NCBI RefSeq assembly: GCF_000195635.1
Contig: NZ_GL882615.1
Coordinates: 1 to 40,615 of the forward strand
DNA from: Bacteroides fluxus YIT 12057
Lineage (GTDB): Bacteria; Bacteroidota; Bacteroidia; Bacteroidales; Bacteroidaceae
Reading direction: 5' to 3'
DNA: 40,615 bases
The notes beneath the pieces are model-generated. The model saw nothing but the letters and a program-made list of their open reading frames with translations. It made no database searches and was not told where the DNA came from. The translations under genes were made by a program, and so were the position numbers. Below are positions 23,837 through 32,274 of the stretch, piece by piece. Each line of letters starts with the position of its first letter. Within the stretch, counting starts at the first letter, position 1.

Positions 23837-24685
23837 ATGAAAAAAGTATTATTGGGATCCATATTGTTCGCTTTGTTGGTTTCATGTGGAAATGGAAAGA
23901 CGAAAATGGATCCCTTTACTACCATTACGGGAATGGTGGATTCGGTCGGTCATAAGGCCGATACATTGCGGGAAGCGGGAGTGAAGGAAGAGCCTGAACC
24001 CATAGAGGCGGACGAGTTGTTTGATGATTTTATCTTCAACTATGCCTCGGATGATGCCTTGCAGAGGCAGAGGACGGTTTTCCCTTTACCTTATTATAAT
24101 GGGGATACTCCTTCCAAGATAGAGGAGAAGTTTTGGAAACATGACTATCTGTTCACGAAACAGAGTTATTATACCATGCTTTTCGACAAGGAGGGTGATA
24201 TGGATATGGTAGGTGATACTGCACTGAGTGCTGTACAGGTAGAATGGATTTTCCTGAAAACCCGTATGGTGAAGAAGTATTACTTTCAGCGTGTCAAGGG
24301 CATGTGGATGCTTGAGGCCATCAACCTTCGCCATATCGAGGAAGGAGAAAATGAGGACTTTGTAAGCTTCTATACCCGTTTTGTTACCGATAGCCTGTAC
24401 CAGAGCCGCCACATCCGTAATCCGTTGCAGTATATCACCATTGATCCGGATGATGAATTCTCTATTCTGGAAACTACCCTTGATGTGAATCAGTGGTATG
24501 CTTTCCGTCCGGTGATGCCTGTGGATAAACTGTCTAACATCAATTACGGGCAGAAGAATGAAGACTTGTCCAATACCAAAATATTGAAAGTGAATGGTAT
24601 TGGCAATGGATACTCCGTCATTTTTTATTTCCGGAAACGGGGAGGAGAATGGGAGTTGTACAAATACGAAGATACAAGTATTTAA
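23837..24685 (+). CDS. DUF4348-like lipoprotein
   Basis: This 282-residue protein has a signal peptide with a lipobox ending at Cys17 (ALLVSC), so it is anchored in a membrane. The mature part is acidic, with FDDFIFNYASDDALQRQR and VQVEWIFLKTRMVKKYYFQR segments typical of Bacteroides DUF4348 proteins, whose role is unknown. It lies 18 bp after tdh and 85 bp before murB, probably in one transcription unit. A 17-bp perfect inverted repeat (24688-24704 and 24736-24752) follows its stop. Confidence 0.75.
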   Translation: MKKVLLGSILFALLVSCGNGKTKMDPFTTITGMVDSVGHKADTLREAGVKEEPEPIEADELFDDFIFNYASDDALQRQRTVFPLPYYNGDTPSKIEEKFWKHDYLFTKQSYYTMLFDKEGDMDMVGDTALSAVQVEWIFLKTRMVKKYYFQRVKGMWMLEAINLRHIEEGENEDFVSFYTRFVTDSLYQSRHIRNPLQYITIDPDDEFSILETTLDVNQWYAFRPVMPVDKLSNINYGQKNEDLSNTKILKVNGIGNGYSVIFYFRKRGGEWELYKYEDTSI

Positions 24686-24687
24686 GT

Positions 24688-24752
24688 ATTTACGATTTGA
24701 CGGTTTGCGATTGAAGTCTGTATTGTACTTTATGCACCGTCAAATCGTAAAT
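24688..24752. repeat. 17-bp inverted repeat between the lipoprotein gene and murB
   Basis: atttacgatttgacggt (24688-24704) and its exact reverse complement (24736-24752) are separated by 31 bp. No T run follows, so it is not a standard terminator. Its arms contain the AATCGTAAAT motif found in other linkers of this window. Confidence 0.8.
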
Positions 24753-24770
24753 ATTATAAGTTTATAGTTT

Positions 24771-25772
24771 ATGATAGGTGATGGGGTAAAAAAGATTCCT
24801 AATACATTCGGTGTTGATGTCTCTGCTGCAAGTTTTTTTGAATACGGTTCGGAAGATGAACTGTGTGAGGGGATTGTGGCAGGAAGTATTACCATGCCTT
24901 ATCTGCATATAGGGAGTGGCAGTAATCTGCTTTTTATAAAGGATTATGAAGGGACGGTGCTGCATTCGTGCATTAAAGGGATAGACGTGACGGCGGAGGA
25001 TGAAGACCGGGTCTGGGTACGCGTCGGTGCCGGGATGGTATGGGATGATTTTGTGGCATATTGTGTGGAACATAACTGGTATGGCACCGAAAACCTGTCA
25101 TTGATACCCGGTGAGGTGGGGGCGAGTGCCGTACAGAACATCGGGGCCTATGGCGTAGAGGTGAAGGATTTGGTCACTTCTGTCGAAACCGTGAACATTT
25201 TGGGGGAGAAACGGGTTTTCCGGGTACAGGAATGTGAATATGCTTACCGGAAAAGCATTTTTAAACGTCCGGAAATGAAGTCGGTTTTTGTGACCTATGT
25301 GAATTTCTGCTTGTCAAAGAAAGAGTCTTATATGTTGGACTACGGGACTATCCGTCAGGAGTTGGCAAAATATCCGGCTGTGGATTTAAAAACCTTGCGC
25401 CATGTGATTATTGGTATCCGTGAAAGCAAATTGCCCGATCCGAAAATCTTGGGAAATGCCGGAAGTTTTTTTATGAATCCCATCGTGCCCCGTGTGCAGT
25501 TTGAGGCATTGCATCGGCAATACCCTTCTATGCCACACTACGATGTGGATGAAGAGAGGGTGAAAATTCCTGCCGGATGGATGATAGACCGCTGTGGCTG
25601 GAAAGGCAAGGCTTTGGGTGCGGCTGCCGTGCATGATAAACAGGCACTGGTATTGGTTAATCTGGGTGGTGCGTCCGGTGCTGATATAGTACTCTTGTCG
25701 GATGCTGTCAGAGCTTCGGTATATGAAAAGTTCGGGATTGAAATTTATCCGGAAGTAAACTTTATAGGTTGA
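24771..25772 (+). CDS. murB: UDP-N-acetylenolpyruvoylglucosamine reductase
   Basis: This 333-residue FAD enzyme reduces the enolpyruvyl group to make UDP-MurNAc for peptidoglycan. Signatures include [10 protein letters not shown], the FAD-binding [46 protein letters not shown] (catalytic Ser) and [13 protein letters not shown], with a C-terminal Glu in YPEVNFIG. It belongs to the type I MurB group. ATG 24771 gives a normal N-terminus. Confidence 0.95.
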   Translation: MIGDGVKKIPNTFGVDVSAASFFEYGSEDELCEGIVAGSITMPYLHIGSGSNLLFIKDYEGTVLHSCIKGIDVTAEDEDRVWVRVGAGMVWDDFVAYCVEHNWYGTENLSLIPGEVGASAVQNIGAYGVEVKDLVTSVETVNILGEKRVFRVQECEYAYRKSIFKRPEMKSVFVTYVNFCLSKKESYMLDYGTIRQELAKYPAVDLKTLRHVIIGIRESKLPDPKILGNAGSFFMNPIVPRVQFEALHRQYPSMPHYDVDEERVKIPAGWMIDRCGWKGKALGAAAVHDKQALVLVNLGGASGADIVLLSDAVRASVYEKFGIEIYPEVNFIG

Positions 25773-25813
25773 AGCAGCCAACTGCTTTGACTACTCTAAC
25801 TACTCATATAGGT

Positions 25814-26578
25814 ATGAAACTGAGAATATTGGGAAGCGGTACTTCAACGGGAGTACCGGAGATAGGCTGTACTTGCCCGGTATGTACTTCTGCCGATCCG
25901 CGGGATAACCGTTTGCGTGCATCGTCGTTCGTGCATACGGATGATGCGGTGATATTGATTGATTGTGGTCCCGATTTCAGGGAACAGATGTTGCGAATGT
26001 CTTCTTTTGAAAAGATTGACGGGGTGCTGATTACTCATGAACATTACGATCATGCGGGCGGACTGGATGATTTACGTCCGTTCTGCCGTTTTGGCGAGAT
26101 ACCGGTCTATTCGGATGCCTATACCGCCGGCCATTTGCGTGCGAGGATGCCCTATTGTTTTGTGGACAAAGTCTATCCGGGAGTTCCGCGTATCTATCTT
26201 CAGGAAGTGGAAGCGGGCAAGCCGTTTTATATTAACCGGACAGAGATTTTGCCCCTTCAGGTCATGCATGGCAGACTGCCTATCCTGGGATACCGCATCG
26301 GGGGGCGTTTGGGGTATATTACGGACATGCTTACGATGCCCGAAGAATCTTATGAACAATTGAAAGGATTGGATGTTCTGGTTATAAATGCTTTACGTTT
26401 ACAGCCTCATGCCACCCATCAAAGTATTTCAGAAGCATTGGTCGCTGCAGAACGTATTGGTGCCAAGGAAACTTATTTCATTCACATGAGCCATCATGCG
26501 GGTTTGCATGTGGAGCTTAGCAAGCAGTTGCCGCCCCATATCTACTTGGCTTATGATGGACAGGAAATAGTTTTCTAA
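25814..26578 (+). CDS. Metallo-beta-lactamase-fold hydrolase (PhnP/RNase Z-like)
   Basis: The 254-residue protein has the metal-binding HEHYDH motif (75-80), an early GSGTSTGVPEIGC with a CTCPVC cysteine set typical of PhnP-like cyclic phosphodiesterases, YITDM and HMSHHAG. The family hydrolyses phosphodiesters such as phosphoribosyl cyclic phosphate; the substrate here is not clear. An open frame reaches back to TTG 25769, but ATG 25814 starts the domain cleanly. It follows murB with a 41-bp linker containing TAACTAC repeats. Confidence 0.85.
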   Translation: MKLRILGSGTSTGVPEIGCTCPVCTSADPRDNRLRASSFVHTDDAVILIDCGPDFREQMLRMSSFEKIDGVLITHEHYDHAGGLDDLRPFCRFGEIPVYSDAYTAGHLRARMPYCFVDKVYPGVPRIYLQEVEAGKPFYINRTEILPLQVMHGRLPILGYRIGGRLGYITDMLTMPEESYEQLKGLDVLVINALRLQPHATHQSISEALVAAERIGAKETYFIHMSHHAGLHVELSKQLPPHIYLAYDGQEIVF

Positions 26579-26596
26579 ACTTTTCGAAACGTTTGT

Positions 26597-26627
26597 TTTG
26601 TTTTATTAGTAGAAAATGTTATTTTTG
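26597..26627 (+). promoter_or_regulatory. Promoter of the membrane-anchored 551-residue protein
   Basis: TTTG (26597-26600), a 19-bp spacer and TATTTTTG (26620-26627) give a full Bacteroidetes promoter. The first possible ATG is only 14 bp after the -7 box, and the second (26651) is 23 bp after it. Confidence 0.75.
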
Positions 26628-26641
26628 CCAAAAGTTGATGA

Positions 26642-28297
26642 ATGAATGCCATGAAATTCCGACTCCTCATACGAATAGCTGTCATTCTGTCCGTAGTGCT
26701 GCTATGTACGGGGTTTGGCGTGTATTCATTTTTCCGCATGAATGCGGTAGAGAACCAGCAGGATTTTAATCTTTATTCTCTGGTGCCGCAGGATGCCATT
26801 GCCGTACTCGAAACGGATCGTATGGCAGATTTGGTGGACGACATCAACCAGCTGAACTGCAGCAAGGAAAATCACTATCTTTATGTATCCGAGCTTTTTG
26901 TTTATTTGAAGGACCATCTATATACCTTGATGGATGATACCCCGCACGGGTTGAGCAGAGAAATGAACAAGATGCTGATTAGTTTTCATGAACCGGACAC
27001 CCCGCTGAACCAAGTCCTGTATTGCAGCCTCGGTTCGGGTGATTATGAGTTGGTGGAAACCTTTATCCGGAAATATTGTTCCAGCAGTTTCCCTTCTAGA
27101 TTCTTTGACTATAAAGGCGAGGAAATCCGGATTTATCCGATGTCGGACGGACGTTTCCTGGCTGCCTACTTTACACCGGATTTTCTGGCTGTCAGCTTTC
27201 AGAAGCGGCTTATAGAGCAGGTGATTGATGCGCGCCGTGAAAAGAAATCGTTGATGCATCTCCGGTCTTTCCGTACGATGCATGCGGGTAAGCATGACAA
27301 CGTCGCGGCCACGGTATATGTCCGTATGAAGAAGGTGGATATGGGGAAACCTACGGATGGAATCCGTTCCCAGACCCGCTTGGGCAGTTGGGCCGAATTT
27401 GATATGAAGTTCAATGAAAATGCTATTTATTGTTCCGGTGTCAGTCATGGCGAAGATTCCACTCGGACGTTTATCAACGCTTTGCGCCGGCAGAAACCGA
27501 TTGAAGGTTTTCCAGGAACATATCTTCCTTCCACCACATTCTTTTATGACAATTGGGCGCTTTCGGACAGAGAAGCTGTATTCCGTTTTACGGCCTATCA
27601 GGAGTATGCCAAGGCCATTTATTCCGATTATATCAAGAAGCGTGATGAAGAATGGATGACTTTCCTGCATGATTATGCGGGAGAGAGCGTGATGTCCTGT
27701 CTTTTCCAGTCGAAAGATACTTTGAACAAACTGCCTTGCGCGGTGATGAGTATTCCTGTGAAGGATGAACGTGCGGCCGAGCGCCGGTTGCAATCCTTGT
27801 TGAATAGGACGCCCAAAGAGGAGGATGCACCGCCGGTACCGCAGCTGTATCCGGAATATGCCAGGTATCCCAAGGCAAGAAGATTCCGCCAGTATATTTT
27901 GCCGCGGAATACGTTGCTTACCCAGATGACGGGTATTACGGAGTCTGCGCTTTATACTTATGCCTGTTTTTATAGGGGAAACCTGTTGCTGGCTCCCGAT
28001 GCTCCCAGTCTTTCTGCCTATATCGATGCTGTAGAGAATTCCGATGTGCTGGACGGGACGCAGGTCTATGAAGAAGGGATAGGAAGCTTGTCACCGGTAT
28101 ATAGCTTCGTGATGATGGTGGACATGGAAGAAATGCTACGGCAACCGGAAACGTATGTGCGGCTGATACCGAACTTATTTTTCCGCCAGGCAAAGTTTTT
28201 CCGCAAATTCATGCTTGCCGTACAGTTTACATGTACGGAGGGGGTGGTTTACCCTAATATCGTGCTGCTCTATAAGGGAGAGGGGCAGGACTCTTGA
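26642..28297 (+). CDS. Membrane-anchored protein of unknown function (DUF3352-like)
   Basis: This 551-residue protein has one N-terminal membrane segment (about 9-30, IRIAVILSVVLLCTGFGVYS), the rest probably in the periplasm. The segment after it (YSLVPQDAIAVLETDRMADL) resembles the start of DUF3352-type proteins, which open with a similar VPxDAxxVLxT pattern. I see no catalytic motif. Start choice lies between 26642 and 26651 (MKFRLL); the promoter position slightly favours the second. It may be a Bacteroidetes-specific envelope protein. Confidence 0.7.
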   Translation: MNAMKFRLLIRIAVILSVVLLCTGFGVYSFFRMNAVENQQDFNLYSLVPQDAIAVLETDRMADLVDDINQLNCSKENHYLYVSELFVYLKDHLYTLMDDTPHGLSREMNKMLISFHEPDTPLNQVLYCSLGSGDYELVETFIRKYCSSSFPSRFFDYKGEEIRIYPMSDGRFLAAYFTPDFLAVSFQKRLIEQVIDARREKKSLMHLRSFRTMHAGKHDNVAATVYVRMKKVDMGKPTDGIRSQTRLGSWAEFDMKFNENAIYCSGVSHGEDSTRTFINALRRQKPIEGFPGTYLPSTTFFYDNWALSDREAVFRFTAYQEYAKAIYSDYIKKRDEEWMTFLHDYAGESVMSCLFQSKDTLNKLPCAVMSIPVKDERAAERRLQSLLNRTPKEEDAPPVPQLYPEYARYPKARRFRQYILPRNTLLTQMTGITESALYTYACFYRGNLLLAPDAPSLSAYIDAVENSDVLDGTQVYEEGIGSLSPVYSFVMMVDMEEMLRQPETYVRLIPNLFFRQAKFFRKFMLAVQFTCTEGVVYPNIVLLYKGEGQDS

Positions 28298-28317
28298 TCC
28301 GGTTTGGATGTATGCAG

Positions 28318-28369
28318 ACAAGGCGTAAAATCGGAAAAAGCATCTTGTGCCTTGGATTTTACGCCTTGT
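28318..28369. terminator. Hairpin between the convergent DUF3352-like and DUF3127 genes
   Basis: A perfect 15-bp inverted repeat (28318-28332 and 28355-28369, loop 22 nt) lies between the two converging stop codons. A short T-rich tract follows on the plus side only, so it is a plausible but not ideal terminator. Confidence 0.6.
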
Positions 28370-28392
28370 TTGTTATCGTGATTCTTTCTGGT

Positions 28393-28761
28393 TTAGAAAG
28401 GCAAATCGTCCTTTGCGTCTCCAGATAGGAATTCCGGTGCGGCACTTGGTGCCGGGGGAGGTATAGGGGCGCCCGGTGCAGGTGCGGCGGCACTGACACG
28501 TTCCACCTTCCATGCACGGATACTGTTGAACCAGCGGTCTTGCCATTGGCGTGCATCCACATCGAAAGAAACGGTCAATTCTTCACCCATCTGAATGTTG
28601 AATTGTTCTATTTTATCTGCTCCAAAAACATCGAAACACATTTTGCGTGGATACTGGCCATGGTCTTCGATTACATATTCCTGCACTTTCCACTCGTTTC
28701 CGGTCTTAGAAACTCCGCCTCTGGGCTGGAGTATAGCGATGATTTTTCCTGTAAATTCCAT
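28393..28761 (-). CDS. DUF3127 OB-fold-like protein with SSB-type tip
   Basis: The 122-residue protein matches DUF3127: MEFTGKIIAILQPRGGVSKT, WKVQEYVIEDHGQYPRKMCF, then GEELTVSFDVDARQWQDRW and SIRAWKV. The family looks like a small OB fold. A proline/alanine-rich linker (about 91-108) leads to an acidic end, DAKDDLPF, very like the DDIPF tip with which single-stranded DNA-binding proteins recruit partners. It could bind ssDNA or SSB partners. It is divergent from dnaN. Confidence 0.8.
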   Translation of the reverse strand: MEFTGKIIAILQPRGGVSKTGNEWKVQEYVIEDHGQYPRKMCFDVFGADKIEQFNIQMGEELTVSFDVDARQWQDRWFNSIRAWKVERVSAAAPAPGAPIPPPAPSAAPEFLSGDAKDDLPF

Positions 28762-28844
28762 TGTTCTCTTTTTAAATGATGCTGCGAAGTTACAATTTTT
28801 TAGTAATATGAGACGAATATTCGGCTGTTTTTTCTTTGTATTTC

Positions 28845-28875
28845 TTTGTCGTAGGGAATTCTTTTTTTAACTTTG
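28845..28875 (+). promoter_or_regulatory. Promoter of dnaN
   Basis: TTTG (28845-28848), a 19-bp spacer and TAACTTTG (28868-28875) match the full Bacteroidetes consensus. The dnaN ATG is 50 bp downstream. Confidence 0.8.
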
Positions 28876-28925
28876 TCCGTTGCTTAAATAAGAAGACAAA
28901 ATAAAAACTTAAATATATAGATTAT

Positions 28926-30050
28926 ATGAAATTTATCGTTTCAAGTACTGCGCTCTCCAGTCATTTACAGGCTATCAGCCGGGTGATTAATTCGAAGAAT
29001 GCGCTGCCTATTTTGGATTGTTTCCTTTTTGAACTGCAAGACGGAACTTTGTCTGTAACTGTATCTGACAGTGAAACGACTATGGTTACTACGGTCGAGG
29101 TCAATGAAAGCGATATGGACGGACGTTTTGCCGTGGCTGCCAAAACTTTGTTGGATGCCTTGAAAGAAATTCCCGAGCAACCGTTGACTTTTGAAATCAA
29201 TACCTCTTCTTTGGAAATAACAGTACAGTATCAGAACGGTAAGTACAGTCTGATGGGACAGAATGCAGACGAATTTCCCCAGTCGGCCATGTTGGGTGAC
29301 AATGCCGTACGTGTGGAAATGGATGCACAGATTCTGTTGGGCGGCATCAACCGTGCTGTTTTTGCTACGGCGGACGATGAACTCCGTCCCGTAATGAACG
29401 GTATCTATTTTGACATTACCACGGAGGACATCACGATGGTGGCATCCGACGGTCATAAGTTGGTGCGTTGTAAGACATTGGCTGCCAAGGGTAACGAGCG
29501 TGCCGCATTTATCCTGCCCAAGAAGCCGGCTTCTTTGATGAAGAACCTGCTGCCTAAGGAACAGGGCAATGTAACGATTGAGTTTGATGAACGCAACGCT
29601 GTGTTCACTTTGGAAAGCTACCGTATGGTGTGCCGTCTGATTGAAGGACGTTATCCGAACTACAATTCGGTTATTCCGCAAAATAACCCCTACAAAGTGA
29701 CGGTGGACCGCCAGTTGTTGACCGGTGCCTTACGCCGCGTATCCATATTTTCATCGCAGGCAAGCAGCCTTATCAAGCTGCGTATGCAGGAGAACCTCAT
29801 CGTTATTTCTGCCCAGGACATCGACTTTTCCACTTCGGCGGAAGAAACGCTGGTTTGCCAGTATGCGGGTAACCCGATGAGCATCGGTTTCAAATCTACT
29901 TTCTTGATTGATATTCTGAACAACATCTCTGCCGATGAGGTTATCATTGAATTGGCCGATCCGTCCCGAGCCGGTGTCATCATTCCGGTAGAGCAGGAAG
30001 AAAACGAGGATTTGCTGATGCTGCTGATGCCGATGATGCTGAATGACTGA
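28926..30050 (+). CDS. dnaN: DNA polymerase III beta sliding clamp
   Basis: The 374-residue protein has the length and three-domain build of the clamp that rings DNA and tethers polymerase. Typical stretches are LDCFLFELQDGTLSVTVSDSE, FAVAAKTLLDALKEIP, the mid-domain MNGIYFDITTEDITMVASDG with HKLVRC, LPKKPASLMKNLL, VCRLIEGRYPNYNSVIP, and a C-terminal EENEDLLMLLMPMML. A strong promoter precedes it. The genes for a DnaQ-like exonuclease, coaBC and recN follow on the same strand. Confidence 0.97.
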   Translation: MKFIVSSTALSSHLQAISRVINSKNALPILDCFLFELQDGTLSVTVSDSETTMVTTVEVNESDMDGRFAVAAKTLLDALKEIPEQPLTFEINTSSLEITVQYQNGKYSLMGQNADEFPQSAMLGDNAVRVEMDAQILLGGINRAVFATADDELRPVMNGIYFDITTEDITMVASDGHKLVRCKTLAAKGNERAAFILPKKPASLMKNLLPKEQGNVTIEFDERNAVFTLESYRMVCRLIEGRYPNYNSVIPQNNPYKVTVDRQLLTGALRRVSIFSSQASSLIKLRMQENLIVISAQDIDFSTSAEETLVCQYAGNPMSIGFKSTFLIDILNNISADEVIIELADPSRAGVIIPVEQEENEDLLMLLMPMMLND

Positions 30051-30072
30051 TGAATATTAGCAATCGGGTTAT

Positions 30073-30133
30073 GAGCTACGAGCTACAAGTGGCTGCGCAA
30101 TTATGCCGCACGGTACTTGTAGCTCGTGGCTTG
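30073..30133. repeat. Inverted repeat of the GTAGCTCGTAGC family after dnaN
   Basis: An 11-bp perfect inverted repeat, gagctacaagt and acttgtagctc, lies in the 138-bp linker between dnaN and the exonuclease gene, with further direct partial copies on both sides. Related text occurs near 18215-18245 and 39902-39914. No T run follows, so a terminator role is unproven. Confidence 0.6.
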
Positions 30134-30188
30134 TAAGTCAAACATATAATTTATAGCTCATAGCCAGAGCTTATAAAACGAAAAAACA

Positions 30189-30959
30189 ATGAAATTGAAT
30201 CTGAAAAATCCGATAGTTTTTTTTGATTTGGAGACTACCGGCACAAACATCAACTCTGACCGAATTGTTGAAATCTGTTATCTTAAAGTATATCCCAACG
30301 GGAATGAAGAATCGAAAACGATGCGTATCAATCCCGAAATGCATATTCCTGCAGAATCCTCTGCCGTACATGGCATTTATGACGAAGATATAGCAGATTG
30401 TCCCACTTTCAAGGAGGTGGCGCGCAAGATAGCCAATGATATTGAAGGCTGTGATCTTGCAGGTTTTAATTCCAACCGTTTCGATATACCGGTTTTGGCG
30501 GAAGAATTCCTGCGTGCCGGAGTGGACATTGACATGAGCCGTCGCAAATTTGTGGATGTGCAGGTTATTTTCCACAAGATGGAACAACGGACCTTGTCTG
30601 CCGCCTATAAATTCTATTGCGGCAAGAATCTGGAAGATGCCCATACGGCCGAAGCCGACACCCGTGCCACTTATGAGGTGCTGATGGCCCAGCTGGACCG
30701 TTACGGTGAATTGCAGAATGATGTAGCTTTCCTTGCTGACTATTCCAGTTTCAACAAGAACGTGGACTTTGCGGGCCGCATGGTTTATGATGACAATGGA
30801 GTGGAAGTATTCAATTTCGGCAAGTATAAGGGGATGTCTGTTTCGGAAGTTCTGAAACGTGATCCGGGTTATTACAGCTGGATTCTGAACAGTGATTTTA
30901 CTCTGAACACCAAAGCGATGCTGACAAAGATACGCTTGCGCGAAATGACACAGAAATGA
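30189..30959 (+). CDS. DnaQ-like 3'-5' exonuclease
   Basis: The 256-residue protein has a DEDDh exonuclease domain: Asp13 and Glu15 in FFDLETTG, the second aspartate region in DLAGFNSNRFDIPVL, and the final HTAEADTRATYEVL. The C-terminal 80 or so residues (EVFNFGKYKGMSVSEVLKRD and YYSWILNSDF) form a DUF3820-like module seen in other exonuclease and helicase-linked proteins. Lying after dnaN, it may act as a proofreading or repair exonuclease. It is not certain to be the polymerase III epsilon subunit. Confidence 0.85.
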   Translation: MKLNLKNPIVFFDLETTGTNINSDRIVEICYLKVYPNGNEESKTMRINPEMHIPAESSAVHGIYDEDIADCPTFKEVARKIANDIEGCDLAGFNSNRFDIPVLAEEFLRAGVDIDMSRRKFVDVQVIFHKMEQRTLSAAYKFYCGKNLEDAHTAEADTRATYEVLMAQLDRYGELQNDVAFLADYSSFNKNVDFAGRMVYDDNGVEVFNFGKYKGMSVSEVLKRDPGYYSWILNSDFTLNTKAMLTKIRLREMTQK

Positions 30960-30979
30960 AGTAATCCGTAATTTTGATC

Positions 30980-32203
30980 ATGGCAAATACTCTGAAAGGG
31001 AAAAAAATAGTATTGGGTATTACAGGGAGCATTGCTGCCTATAAAGCGTGTTACATTATCCGTGGGTTGATAAAGCGTGGTGCCGAAGTGCAGGTAGTCA
31101 TTACTCCTGCCGGCAAGGAGTTCATTACTCCTGTCACTCTGTCCGCATTGACGAGTAAGCCGGTCATCAGTGAGTTTTTTGCCCAGCGTGACGGAACGTG
31201 GAACAGCCATGTGGATCTGGGATTGTGGGCGGACGCCATGCTGGTTGCTCCGGCAACAGCTTCTACCATTGGCAAGATGGCCAATGGAGTAGCCGACAAT
31301 ATGCTGATAACCACTTATCTTTCGGCAAAAGCACCTGTGTTTGTGGCTCCTGCTATGGACTTGGACATGTATGCACATCCTTCTACCCAAAAGAATCTGG
31401 AAACATTACGTTCTTATGGCAACCATATCATAGAACCGGGTACAGGAGAACTTGCCAGTCATCTGGTGGGTAAAGGGCGTATGGAAGAGCCGGAAAACAT
31501 CATTCTCCACCTGGAACAATATTTCGCATCCAAAGAGGGGGATTTGGTCGGCAAGACCATTATGATAACCACAGGGCCTACTTACGAGAAGATTGATCCG
31601 GTACGTTTTATAGGTAATTATTCTTCCGGAAAGATGGGTTTTGCGCTTGCCGATGAATGTGCCGGCCGGGGAGCCAAAGTCATCTTGATTGCAGGCCCGG
31701 TACAGCAGACCACTCATTTTCCTATGTACCAGTATCATGCGGTGGAGTCGGCACAGCAGATGTATGATGTTGCCTGTAGTCTTTTTGGAGATGTGGATGC
31801 CGCTATCTTGTCTGCGGCTGTTGCCGATTATACACCGGAACAGGTGGCGGGCGAGAAAATCAAGCGGGAAAAGACCGGGAACATGACCTTGGAGCTGAAA
31901 CCTACTCAGGACATTGCCGCCACCTTAGGAGGTTTGAAGAATTCCATGGAAGAAAGGAAGGTTCTTGTAGGTTTTGCGCTCGAGACCCATGACGAGCAGC
32001 ATAATGCCGAAGGCAAACTCAACCGGAAGAACCTGGATTTCATCGTATTGAATTCTTTGAAGGACAAAGGAGCCGGTTTCCGCTATGATACAAATAAAAT
32101 CAGTATCATAGACCGGGAAGGAAAGAAGGATTATCCGTTGAAGTCCAAGGCCGAAGTGGCTGTGGATATCGTAGATCATCTGGCAGAAGTCTTGAAAAGC
32201 TGA
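30980..32203 (+). CDS. coaBC: Bifunctional phosphopantothenoylcysteine decarboxylase/synthetase
   Basis: The 407-residue fusion makes 4'-phosphopantetheine for coenzyme A. The CoaC part (about 1-190) has GKKIVLGITGSIAAYK, catalytic His in SHVDLGLWAD, APATASTIGKMANG and PAMDLDMYAHP. The CoaB part has TTGPTYEKIDPVRFIGNYSS and SAAVADYTPE. The usual CoaC active-site ACG cysteine is absent here: the matching stretch reads GELASHLVGKGR. Such a serine may be common in this phylum. ATG 30980 is chosen over TTG six bases upstream. Confidence 0.95.
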   Translation: MANTLKGKKIVLGITGSIAAYKACYIIRGLIKRGAEVQVVITPAGKEFITPVTLSALTSKPVISEFFAQRDGTWNSHVDLGLWADAMLVAPATASTIGKMANGVADNMLITTYLSAKAPVFVAPAMDLDMYAHPSTQKNLETLRSYGNHIIEPGTGELASHLVGKGRMEEPENIILHLEQYFASKEGDLVGKTIMITTGPTYEKIDPVRFIGNYSSGKMGFALADECAGRGAKVILIAGPVQQTTHFPMYQYHAVESAQQMYDVACSLFGDVDAAILSAAVADYTPEQVAGEKIKREKTGNMTLELKPTQDIAATLGGLKNSMEERKVLVGFALETHDEQHNAEGKLNRKNLDFIVLNSLKDKGAGFRYDTNKISIIDREGKKDYPLKSKAEVAVDIVDHLAEVLKS

Positions 32204-32274
32204 TTATTGAAAGTTTGATCATTGATAAAATAATAGCCTACAAGATAGTCAATCAGTATTTTCAATCGTAAATT

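Noticed and set aside
28965..29681. 238-codon minus-strand frame inside dnaN
   Set aside because: It is a shadow of the dnaN frame, which is certain.
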